A DNA stretch of 5,204 bases from a bacterium (GTDB lineage: Bacteria > Gemmatimonadota > Gemmatimonadetes > Gemmatimonadales > Gemmatimonadaceae), in the NCBI GenBank assembly GCA_021802745.1, contig JAJZRK010000222.1, positions 1 through 5,204 of the forward strand, read 5' to 3'. This document shows positions 1-5,204 of this stretch, one piece after another. Each line of letters starts with the position of its first letter. Position 1 is the first letter of the stretch. The notes under the pieces were generated by a model. The model searched no databases, was not told the DNA's origin, and was given only the letters and a program-made list of their open reading frames with translations. A program made the position numbers and the translations under genes.

Positions 1-19
1 CAGCCCAAACTATTACAAA

Positions 20-93
20 TCGGGACGGCGGGATTTGAACCCGCGACCCCCTGAACCCCATTCAGGTGCGCTACCGGACTGCGCTACGTCCCG
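20..93 (-). tRNA. tRNA-Pro, anticodon GGG
   Basis: The minus strand folds into a complete 74-nt cloverleaf. The acceptor stem pairs CGGGACG (87-93) with CGTCCCG (21-27), and the discriminator base is A at position 20. The D stem is GCGC/GCGC, the anticodon stem CCTGA/TCAGG, and the T arm is GCGGG-TTCAAAT-CCCGC. The anticodon loop reads ATGGGGT, giving anticodon GGG (57-59), which decodes the proline codon CCC. C1-G72, A73, G35 and G36 agree with known bacterial proline identity elements. G37 follows the anticodon, the usual TrmD methylation site. Bases 32 and 38 are A and T and could pair. CCA is not encoded, since the bases after the discriminator are TTT, so it must be added after transcription. 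The gene lies downstream of the barrel gene on the same strand. Confidence 0.97.
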
Positions 94-130
94 TCCGCCG
101 CGGAGCCAAGACCCCGCGAGACAGACGTGA

Positions 131-159
131 AAAATAACCCCCGCACGCACCGCTCACAA
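131..159 (-). promoter_or_regulatory. Possible sigma70-type promoter of tRNA-Pro
   Basis: On the minus strand, TTGTGA (154-159) and TATTTT (131-136) are separated by exactly 17 bases. Each matches four of six positions of the -35 and -10 consensus. The -10 box ends 37 bases before the 5' end of the mature tRNA, which leaves room for a start site and a short leader trimmed by RNase P. The box sits in the only A/T run of this gap, 94-172. The same run could instead be the T tract of a terminator for the barrel gene, but I see no strong stem directly before it. Confidence 0.4.
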
Positions 160-172
160 CCGCACCGGGCGC

Positions 173-1537
173 TCAGAACCGCGGGTTCACCACGTTGTTG
201 TAGATCGACCCAAACGTGTAGCTGAACCCGAGCCGCATGTTGTACTGAAAGCCGCTCAGCAGCGCCCGGCGCCGCAACAGCACGTCCACGGCATCCTGCT
301 CGCCACGCGGCAGGTACACCTGGTCGTGGATCCACTCGTAGCGGCCGTTGGCGTTGACGCTGAACCCGCGAAACAGCCGCACGCTCATTCCGGCGCTGAG
401 CGCCGTGGTCCGCTTCGCGGCATCCGACAGGAAGTTGCGGTGCTCGGCGCTCACGTTCGCGCTCCCCCACGGCTCGCGCGTCCGGTACTGGAGCTCCAGC
501 GAATGCCGCGGCAACGTCTCGCGTATCTTGTCGAAGATCGTCGTGTCGGCATACCAGTACCGCACCATCCCGATGCCATAGCGCACCAGCAGCTCGCGGC
601 GCGTTGTTTGCGTGTACGGAAAGACATTGTACTCGACGGCCACGTTCGACTCGGCGCGCAGGTCCTGGTTGCGATACACCTGCGACGCCAGCTCCACATT
701 GCCGCCCAGCGACCAGTGGTCGCCGAGACTCTTCACCTGCAGGAGTTCGGTGCGCCAGTCGCGCAGCAGGTTGACGTACGTCGCCTCCGTCGCCACCGCG
801 CCGGTGCTGTCGAACTCCTGCACCGTCACACGGTTGTTCCGGTACGAGTACGAGTAGTCGAAGTTGGTCTTCCAGGCCTCGGTCACCCGATCGGCGCTGA
901 GGTGTGAGTTGAGGTTCTTGCTCTTGTAGTACCGCTCGCCGTCCGTGGACCCGCTCACGCTGACGGAGAAGACCCACGCGTTCCATGGATCGCGCGCCGG
1001 CGTCGCCTGCACCGCCGCCGCGCGCGTCGTGTCGCCGCGACTGACGCGCAGCGATTGCGCCCCGGGCGTGCGCGCCACGAACTGCACCAAGCCGAGCGCC
1101 AGCATACGCGTGACCCCGCGACGCATCTCATCGCCCGTCGTCGTGGGGTTCGTCGTGAAGGTCAGCGTGTCACCGCGCCCGGCGAAGTGCCGCACGCCGA
1201 GAAAGGCCGCCGTGAACTGCTCGCCCCCGGCACCGGCGCGCTGACTGGTGACCAGCACGTGCACGTCGGCGACCTGCCGATCGCGCACCCAGTCGACGTA
1301 GTCAATCTCGGTGCGAATCAGGCTGAAGTCGCAGCTCGTGCGGCAGTCGAGGTAGACCGCCACCGGTCCGGTGGCCGGTGCACCCGCGCGAGCGGCCGCC
1401 TGCGCCGCGCCCTGCGCGACTCCCTGCGCAGCCAGGGGCGTCGCCAGCGTGAGCGACAGGGCGAGCATTGCCCGGACGAATCGCCCCACCGCGCCGGCTC
1501 CGTGCCAGTCGGTCGAGCGCTGTATTCTCGAATGCAT
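173..1537 (-). CDS. Outer-membrane beta-barrel protein with N-terminal periplasmic domain (DUF481-like)
   Basis: This encodes 454 residues. The ATG at 1535-1537 is preferred because frame upstream of it runs into the response regulator gene. An ATG at 1466-1468 would remove the first 23 residues. A basic stretch is followed by a hydrophobic core (about 24-35) and a likely cleavage site at A37/Q38. An Ala/Gln-rich linker (38-57) leads to a compact domain (about 58-157) with a C65/C69 pair, RTEI at 75-78, VRDR at 84-87, DVHVLVT at 91-97 and GGE at 104-106. From about residue 187 to the end, amphipathic strands rich in Tyr, Trp and Phe alternate with polar turns, as in a beta-barrel, ending in FGSIYNNVVNPRF with terminal Phe. 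I recall similar two-part proteins in Gemmatimonadota, often labelled DUF481-like, but substrate and function are unknown. No clear ribosome binding site precedes the start. It lies 74 bases downstream of the regulator gene on the same strand. Confidence 0.82.
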   Translation of the reverse strand: MHSRIQRSTDWHGAGAVGRFVRAMLALSLTLATPLAAQGVAQGAAQAAARAGAPATGPVAVYLDCRTSCDFSLIRTEIDYVDWVRDRQVADVHVLVTSQRAGAGGEQFTAAFLGVRHFAGRGDTLTFTTNPTTTGDEMRRGVTRMLALGLVQFVARTPGAQSLRVSRGDTTRAAAVQATPARDPWNAWVFSVSVSGSTDGERYYKSKNLNSHLSADRVTEAWKTNFDYSYSYRNNRVTVQEFDSTGAVATEATYVNLLRDWRTELLQVKSLGDHWSLGGNVELASQVYRNQDLRAESNVAVEYNVFPYTQTTRRELLVRYGIGMVRYWYADTTIFDKIRETLPRHSLELQYRTREPWGSANVSAEHRNFLSDAAKRTTALSAGMSVRLFRGFSVNANGRYEWIHDQVYLPRGEQDAVDVLLRRRALLSGFQYNMRLGFSYTFGSIYNNVVNPRF

Positions 1538-1557
1538 GGGAAATTCAAACTGAGGGT

Positions 1558-1583
1558 CGGCGCGTCCGGCGCGGACGCCGCCG
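1558..1583 (-). terminator. GC-rich hairpin between regulator and barrel genes
   Basis: GCGTCC (1562-1567) pairs perfectly with GGACGC (1573-1578) around a 5-base loop. CGGC (1558-1561) and GCCG (1580-1583) extend the stem past a single bulged base, giving ten pairs. It lies 28 bases after the regulator stop and 20 bases before the barrel gene start. There is no pure T run behind it, only mixed A/T (CAGTTTGAATTT on the minus strand). It could be an inefficient terminator, an mRNA processing or stability element, or a 5' leader structure of the barrel gene. The rest of the 1538-1611 gap holds a TATACA box (1586-1591 read on the minus strand) without a convincing -35 partner. Confidence 0.4.
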
Positions 1584-1611
1584 AGTGTATACGCCCGCCG
1601 CCGGCCGAACG

Positions 1612-2760
1612 TTACCGGGGCGCGAGGTGCGTGTCGTACGTCTCGGCCGCCGACGCCGGGCGGCCCACCGCGGGCCCCTGCGCGCGACGAATGGAGCGCC
1701 GCGCGAGGCGTCCGAGCATCGCGGGATCGTCCACGCCGTGCACGCCAATCTCGGCGCTCATCCGCGAGGCAAAGTCGTACACGCGCTCCATCGCCGCCGG
1801 CAGTTCGGTGAGCCACCGCGCCGGACACGAGATGACGCTGCAGGCGGCGAGCGCGTGCAGCGCCGGCAGTTCCTCGGGGTTCTCGACCCGCACAACGAGG
1901 AAGTAACCGTCCATCATCGCACGCGCCACGGCGAAGGCACCGCGGGCGGGATCCTTCACGAAGAGTGCGCCCTCCACGGCGATCGCCATCGTGCCGTTGG
2001 CCCCGTGCTTGCGCACCGTCGCCGACATCCAGTCCCAGAGACTCGGGTCATTGATGGCGGCAAGCCCCGGTGGCATGGTGAGCACGCCGTTCCAACCCAT
2101 CTGCTGCCACAGCCCCCCCGCGCTGAGCGCCGCGGTCACCACACTGCGCATCACGGCGGGTGCTGCCGTCATCTCGTAGATCGGCGCGAGTTCCGGATCG
2201 CCGGAGAGCACGTCGTGATCCGGAGACTCCCAGCGCGGCACCACGTCCGCCGCCACCGTGCGCATGAAGGCCACATCGAGCACTGGTGCGTACCAGGCGC
2301 GGAACTGTCCGAGTTCCGCGGCACGCTGCACCGCCACCGGATCGAGCCGCGCCGTGGCCGGCGCGGCGTTCGGTCCCGGTGGATTGGCGTGCACAAACAG
2401 CATCGAAGCCAGCGCGTCCTTCCGCAGCGGCTTCTCGAGCGCCCCCAAGACGCGGATGCCCGACGCCACGGCCATTGCCTCCACGGCGCGCAGCACACCG
2501 GGCGCGAGCCCGGACGCGATGATCACCGAATCGGCCAGGCGTTCATGCGCGAGGTTGCTGATGAACGTCATGCCGTCCATCCCCGGCATGTTCAGGTCGG
2601 TCACGACGATGTCCGGCCGCTGCTCCCGCGCGCGATCAAGCGCCTCGGCGCCGTCGCGCGCCTCGGCGATGGTCGAGACGCCGAGTTCGGTCAGTACCCG
2701 TTTGTGCAGCGACCGCGTGAAGTCGTGGTCGTCCACCAGCAAGATGTGCAGCGCATCCAT
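1612..2760 (-). CDS. Response regulator: receiver domain fused to a degenerate EAL domain
   Basis: This encodes 382 residues, and the ATG at 2758-2760 places the receiver directly at the N-terminus. The receiver (about 4-125) has the acidic pair D10/D11, phosphoacceptor D55 in TDLNMPGMDG, switch residue S83 and K110 in the EKP motif, so it should accept phosphate from a histidine kinase. No kinase gene is in the window. A Pro/Ala linker (about 127-140) leads to an EAL-like domain (about 150-352): WYAPVLD at 156-162 matches the usual YQPIVD, and RW at 176-177 matches the arginine-tryptophan after EAL. The EAL motif itself reads DVV (172-174), the DDFGTG position has VENPEE (292-297), the catalytic lysine region reads ISCP (310-313), and AEGVE reads VHGVD (340-344). 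Phosphodiesterase activity is therefore unlikely. The architecture resembles RocR/PvrR-type regulators, and I infer a binding or scaffolding output, with or without c-di-GMP. A GGGG run just before the start is a weak ribosome binding site. Confidence 0.9.
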   Translation of the reverse strand: MDALHILLVDDHDFTRSLHKRVLTELGVSTIAEARDGAEALDRAREQRPDIVVTDLNMPGMDGMTFISNLAHERLADSVIIASGLAPGVLRAVEAMAVASGIRVLGALEKPLRKDALASMLFVHANPPGPNAAPATARLDPVAVQRAAELGQFRAWYAPVLDVAFMRTVAADVVPRWESPDHDVLSGDPELAPIYEMTAAPAVMRSVVTAALSAGGLWQQMGWNGVLTMPPGLAAINDPSLWDWMSATVRKHGANGTMAIAVEGALFVKDPARGAFAVARAMMDGYFLVVRVENPEELPALHALAACSVISCPARWLTELPAAMERVYDFASRMSAEIGVHGVDDPAMLGRLARRSIRRAQGPAVGRPASAAETYDTHLAPR

Positions 2761-2845
2761 GCAAACCCCAATTCCCGTCCAGTTCCGGACAATACTGCAC
2801 ATCCGACCCCCGTTGTCCAGCGACCGGCGGGCGGTAACTTCTGGC
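2761..2845. promoter_or_regulatory. Divergent intergenic region between response regulator and GH18 gene
   Basis: These 85 bases separate two start codons facing apart, so they must hold promoters for both genes unless transcription enters from elsewhere. On the minus strand, TGGACA (2814-2819) and TATTGT (2789-2794) resemble -35 and -10 boxes, but the 19-base spacing is long. On the plus strand, AATACT (2791-2796) is a weak -10-like box without a good -35. GTCCAG occurs twice in direct orientation (2777-2782 and 2815-2820). GGACAA (2787-2792) and TTGTCC (2813-2818) form an inverted pair. These repeats could be operator half-sites. The location is firm, while the specific boxes are guesses. 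Confidence 0.4.
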
Positions 2846-3883
2846 ATGCGCCTGTTTCCGATGCTCTTTGTGGTCGCGCCGCTCGCGGCGGCCGCGCAGG
2901 GGCCCGAGGCCCTCTGGTATGTGCGCAACAGCGACGACGGCATCGCCCGCTTTGCGGCGCACGCCGATCGCATCAGCGTCATCGCACCGCAGGTCTACAG
3001 CATGGACAGCGCGGGAGCGATTCGCGGCGGGATGGATCCGCGCATCATCGCGATCGCGCGCGAGCACGGCGTGAAGGTGGTGCCGCTCGTGATGAACCCC
3101 GGCTTCAGCGTCAGCGTGCTGCACCGCATCGCCACCGACCCGGCGGTGCGCACGGCCGCCGCGCGCGCGCTGGCGTCGCTCTGCCGGGCCGAACGCGTGC
3201 ACGGTATCCAGCTCGACTTCGAGAACCTGCACGTGGGCGACCGCGACGCCTTCACCGCGCTGGCCCGCGAAGCGGCGGACTCCGTGCACCGCGCCGGTTG
3301 CGAGCTGTCGGCGGCGGTGGTGCCGCGCACCGACGACGATCGCGGGCCGTTGCCGTACCATCAGTACATGTACGATTACTGGCGCGGCGCGTATGACTTC
3401 AAGGCGCTGGCCGACACGCTCGACTTCCTTTCGTACATGACGTACGCACAGCACACCGGCGGCTCGACGCCCGGACCGGTGGCGGGCTATCCGTGGACGG
3501 TCGCGTCCATCAAGTACGTGCTCGATGCCGGCGTGCCGCCGTCCAAGCTTTCGCTCGGCCTCGCCTCCTACTCCGACTATTGGAGCACGGACTACGACCC
3601 ACGCACCGGGTCGCGCGCCCGCGGCCGCGACATGGGTTATGAGGCGGTGACGCGAATCATTCGGGATGCGGGAGCCAAGCCGCGCTGGGACAAGACGCAG
3701 CGGGCCTGGGTGGCCGCCTGGGAGCGCAACGGCGTCTTTGAACATGCGTGGATCGAAGACGCCCGCGCGTTCCGGGACAAACTCGCGCTGGTGCGCAAGC
3801 ACGGCTTTCGCGGCTACTCCGTCTGGTTGCTCGGAACGGAGGATCCGAAGGTGTGGGATTTGGTGGAGAAGGTGCGGCGGTAG
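2846..3883 (+). CDS. Secreted glycoside hydrolase family 18 protein (YaaH/SleL-like)
   Basis: This encodes 345 residues. The ATG at 2846-2848 begins a short signal peptide (residues 1-17, cleavage likely before Q18), so the protein is exported. The rest fits a single GH18 TIM barrel. The first strand region is WYVRNSDDG (24-32), and IAPQVYSMD (46-54) is the second. The active-site strand reads HGIQLDFEN (119-127), with D124 and the presumed catalytic acid E126. SYMTY (196-200) supplies the conserved Met-Thr-Tyr of the substrate site. GYSVWLLGTEDPKVW (323-337) is the typical last strand and helix with its substrate-stacking Trp. Members of this type cleave N-acetylglucosamine-containing glycans, in YaaH/SleL spore cortex peptidoglycan. 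Target here is unknown: peptidoglycan or an exopolysaccharide is possible. No LysM or other binding domain is present, so it is a bare catalytic domain. The first and second Asp of the classical DxxDxDxE motif are His and Gln. The upstream GGCGG is only a weak ribosome binding site. Confidence 0.9.
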   Translation: MRLFPMLFVVAPLAAAAQGPEALWYVRNSDDGIARFAAHADRISVIAPQVYSMDSAGAIRGGMDPRIIAIAREHGVKVVPLVMNPGFSVSVLHRIATDPAVRTAAARALASLCRAERVHGIQLDFENLHVGDRDAFTALAREAADSVHRAGCELSAAVVPRTDDDRGPLPYHQYMYDYWRGAYDFKALADTLDFLSYMTYAQHTGGSTPGPVAGYPWTVASIKYVLDAGVPPSKLSLGLASYSDYWSTDYDPRTGSRARGRDMGYEAVTRIIRDAGAKPRWDKTQRAWVAAWERNGVFEHAWIEDARAFRDKLALVRKHGFRGYSVWLLGTEDPKVWDLVEKVRR

Positions 3884-3903
3884 GAGGATCCCCTGCCCTC
3901 CTA
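3881..3903. terminator. Perfect inverted repeat spanning both convergent stop codons
   Basis: TAGGAGG (3881-3887) and CCTCCTA (3897-3903) are perfect inverse complements around a 9-base loop. The left arm begins with the TAG stop of the GH18 gene, and the right arm ends with the TAG stop of the minus-strand PEBP gene. Any transcript crossing the junction from either side can form this hairpin, so a bidirectional terminator role is reasonable. No T tract follows on either strand, so classical intrinsic termination would be weak. Confidence 0.4.
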
Positions 3904-4374
3904 GCGCGCTCGCGCGTATTTCCCCATCACCTGCGCCGACGCCAGAATGTGCCCCGCCATTGCCGCATCGAGGTCCTTGCGCGTCGCGCGCGGGCCGAGG
4001 TCGGGCAGCACGGCGTCGAGTGCGTAGAGCGTGTGGAAGTACCGGTGCGTGCCGATTGGCGGACAGGGGCCCTCGTAACCGGGGGTGCCGCTGTCGTTGA
4101 GTCCTTCACGCGCCGAGTCCGGCACCGGGGAGCGCGGGTTTCCCTCGGCAAGCGCCGTCATCGAAGGCGGAATATTGTACAGCACCCAGTGCACCCAGAT
4201 ACGCTTGGGCGCCGCCGGGTCGGGCGCGTCGGGATCATCGACGATGAGCGCGAGACTGCGCGCCGCGCGCGGAACATTCGTCCACGCCAGCGGCGGCGAG
4301 GTGTCCGCCCCGTCACAGGTATGGCGCGCCGGAATGCCGCCGCCCGGGGCGAACGACGTGGAGCTGAGTTCCAT
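3901..4374 (-). CDS. YbhB/YbcL-type PEBP (Raf kinase inhibitor-like) protein
   Basis: This encodes 157 residues, the usual length for bacterial phosphatidylethanolamine-binding-like proteins such as E. coli YbhB. All family blocks are in order: CDGADTSPPLAW (20-31), DDPDAP (46-51), WVHW (60-63) and GYEGPCPPIGTHRY (99-112), the last containing the conserved GxHR. Together these line the small anion or phospholipid-headgroup pocket of the fold. There is no signal peptide, so the protein should be cytoplasmic, unlike periplasmic YbcL. The start at 4372-4374 gives the standard family N-terminus (ELSSTSFAPGG). Frame upstream of it only overlaps the preceding gene. The ATG lies one base after the stop of the release-factor-like gene and has no strong ribosome binding site of its own, so translation is probably coupled. 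The physiological role of bacterial family members is poorly defined. Confidence 0.95.
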   Translation of the reverse strand: MELSSTSFAPGGGIPARHTCDGADTSPPLAWTNVPRAARSLALIVDDPDAPDPAAPKRIWVHWVLYNIPPSMTALAEGNPRSPVPDSAREGLNDSGTPGYEGPCPPIGTHRYFHTLYALDAVLPDLGPRATRKDLDAAMAGHILASAQVMGKYARAR

Positions 4375-4375
4375 G

Positions 4376-5158
4376 CTAGACGAGCGCCAGTTCGCCTTCG
4401 TCAGAGGACGCGGTCGCGAACGGCGAGAAGCGCAGCAGCACGCCAGTGCCGCCCGAATCCTCGAGCAGTCGCGCGGCATCTCCCGATACCACCTCAATGC
4501 GCGCGTCCTGAGCCAGCGCCGACCGCACGAACACCTCGGCCACCTCGGGCTGCACGGCAATGAATGGCGCGCTGAGCACCAGGGTGTGCACGCAGCGTTC
4601 GTCCAGCGCCCGCCCGGTGGCGGCGGCTCCCGCGGCCGCCAGGTCGTCATCGCCGTAGCGTCGCAACAGCTCCTCCACCAGCACCTGCTCCCCGACACGG
4701 CGCAACTGGGTCAGTCCATCGCGCACGGCATGCGCGATCTCGCTCACGCGCGCCCGGGCGCCGAGGACTGGTGTCTCGATGACATTGTCGACGTGTTCGT
4801 GCGCCATCGCGGCAATCGCCTCGCTGAGGAGCTGCGGCGTGCCGCCGACGAACACCGGCAGGGCTGGCGAGAGCGCGCGGACGTGGTGCGCGAGCTCGCG
4901 CAGCATCCGTGAGCGCGCGTCGCGCCGCTCGCGCTCGGCGGCGTCGCGCCCGATCCCTCCGCGCGCGGCGGCGTGCGTCGTCGCGACGCGGCCTGATGCC
5001 GACGCGGCGGCGTGTTGGGTGAGCGTGCGCACCGTGTCCACGCGCCGCACGCTGTCCTCGTCGCAATGGAAGATGCGCGCCGCGCGACTGTCCGCGACCA
5101 CCACCCACGCCCGACCGCCGCCGGGCTCGGCGGCACTCAGGAACGGCGCGAGGGCCAC
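4376..5158 (-). CDS. Bacterial release-factor-like (baeRF/eRF1-type) protein, N-terminus uncertain
   Basis: From the GTG at 5156-5158 this encodes 260 residues. Residues about 17-155 look like the eRF1 central domain, opening with the strand RAWVVVADSRAARIF (16-30). A variable loop with RGGIGR (66-71) sits where eRF1-type proteins carry the GGQ loop, followed by a long charged helix (about 72-96). Residues about 185-245 look like eRF1 domain 3, with CVHTLVLSAPF (189-199) and the closing GGTGVLLRF (236-244), matching the family's GGIxAxLR pattern. Such proteins belong to the baeRF group, predicted to act on ribosomes. No Gln follows the Gly-Gly, so peptide release by the eRF1 mechanism is doubtful. 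Full-length members usually have a further N-terminal domain of about 100 residues. The frame stays open to base 5204, so the gene may start outside the window. However, codons upstream of the GTG (TTA, GTA, ACA) look unlike the rest. It is the first gene of a coupled pair with PEBP. Confidence 0.75.
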   Translation of the reverse strand: MALAPFLSAAEPGGGRAWVVVADSRAARIFHCDEDSVRRVDTVRTLTQHAAASASGRVATTHAAARGGIGRDAAERERRDARSRMLRELAHHVRALSPALPVFVGGTPQLLSEAIAAMAHEHVDNVIETPVLGARARVSEIAHAVRDGLTQLRRVGEQVLVEELLRRYGDDDLAAAGAAATGRALDERCVHTLVLSAPFIAVQPEVAEVFVRSALAQDARIEVVSGDAARLLEDSGGTGVLLRFSPFATASSDEGELALV

Positions 5159-5186
5159 GCCGCGCCGCCACGCGCCGATTGTGGGT

Positions 5187-5201
5187 GTTACGCCACGTAA
5201 C
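5187..5201. repeat. Perfect short palindrome upstream of the release-factor-like gene
   Basis: GTTACG (5187-5192) and CGTAAC (5196-5201) are perfect inverse complements around the spacer CCA. The element lies 29 bases upstream of the GTG start at 5158, in a locally A/T-richer patch. If that GTG is the true start, it is placed like an operator or promoter-associated protein binding site. If the gene extends beyond the window, it lies inside coding sequence and is probably chance. The window ends three bases later. Confidence 0.3.
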
Positions 5202-5204
5202 GGT

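Noticed and set aside
129..137. The A/T run after the barrel gene as the T tract of an intrinsic terminator.
   Set aside because: No stem longer than about four pairs lies directly before it, and the run fits a -10 box with a 17-base spaced -35 partner better. It is not fully excluded.
84..986. A 300-codon minus-strand frame overlapping both the tRNA and the barrel gene.
   Set aside because: It enters the tRNA and is an out-of-frame shadow of the barrel gene, with no beta-barrel or other pattern.
1538..1828. In-frame upstream extension of the barrel gene.
   Set aside because: It would overlap the end of the regulator gene, its codons read as Arg-rich noise, and it would bury the signal peptide about 120 residues inside the protein.
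2258..2845. In-frame upstream extension of the GH18 gene.
   Set aside because: It lies antisense to the regulator and would place the signal peptide nearly 200 residues from the N-terminus.
2761..2982. In-frame upstream extension of the response regulator.
   Set aside because: It would add 74 residues with no receiver features and overlap the GH18 start region. The receiver fold begins right after the ATG at 2758-2760.
1468..3396. A 642-codon open frame on the plus strand.
   Set aside because: Its product is an Arg/His-rich string with no recognisable domain. It runs antisense to the response regulator and then in a wrong frame through the GH18 gene, as expected in GC-rich DNA.
2636..3802. 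A 388-codon open frame on the minus strand opposite the GH18 gene.
   Set aside because: It has low-complexity Arg/His/Val composition and no motif, while the opposite strand carries clear GH18 signatures.
3748..4563. A 271-codon plus-strand frame running through the convergent junction.
   Set aside because: It reads out of frame through the GH18 end and antisense to PEBP and the release-factor-like gene, with Arg-rich composition and no domain.
4375..4698. In-frame upstream extension of the PEBP gene.
   Set aside because: It is Arg/Trp/Cys-rich noise overlapping the release-factor-like gene. The family N-terminus starts at the ATG at 4372-4374.

Overview
The window is very GC-rich (G or C dominates third codon positions in every real gene) and densely packed. 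It carries one tRNA gene and five protein genes, and no gap exceeds about 90 bases. The best guess for the source is the chromosome of a Gram-negative, diderm member of the Gemmatimonadota. The clues are the composition, signal peptides ending in Ala-Ala before Gln, and an outer-membrane barrel protein whose N-terminal domain and C-terminal end resemble proteins I recall from that phylum. The assignment is an inference and was not tested by a search.

Left part (1-2760, all on the minus strand). Read in the direction of transcription, this holds a response regulator (1612-2760), an outer-membrane beta-barrel protein (173-1537) and a proline tRNA with anticodon GGG (20-93). The regulator has an intact receiver domain joined to an EAL-type c-di-GMP phosphodiesterase fold that appears to have lost its catalytic residues. 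A strong GC-rich hairpin lies between regulator and barrel gene. A plausible sigma70-type promoter lies between barrel gene and tRNA.

Middle (2761-3883). An 85-base divergent intergenic region separates the regulator from a plus-strand gene for a secreted glycoside hydrolase family 18 protein of the YaaH/SleL-like kind (2846-3883).

Right part (3884-5204). The hydrolase gene meets a minus-strand pair tail to tail. Only 17 bases separate the two coding regions, and a perfect 7-bp inverted repeat covers both stop codons. The pair is a bacterial release-factor-like (baeRF/eRF1-type) protein, whose stop codon is one base from the start of a YbhB/YbcL-type PEBP protein, so the two are probably translationally coupled. 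The release-factor-like reading frame is open to the right edge, so its N-terminus may lie outside the window.

No mobile element, CRISPR array or obvious foreign island is visible. The least ordinary items are the apparently inactive EAL effector on a normal receiver, the GGQ-like loop without glutamine in the release-factor-like protein, and the coupling of that protein with PEBP. No single coherent new system can be demonstrated from the sequence alone.
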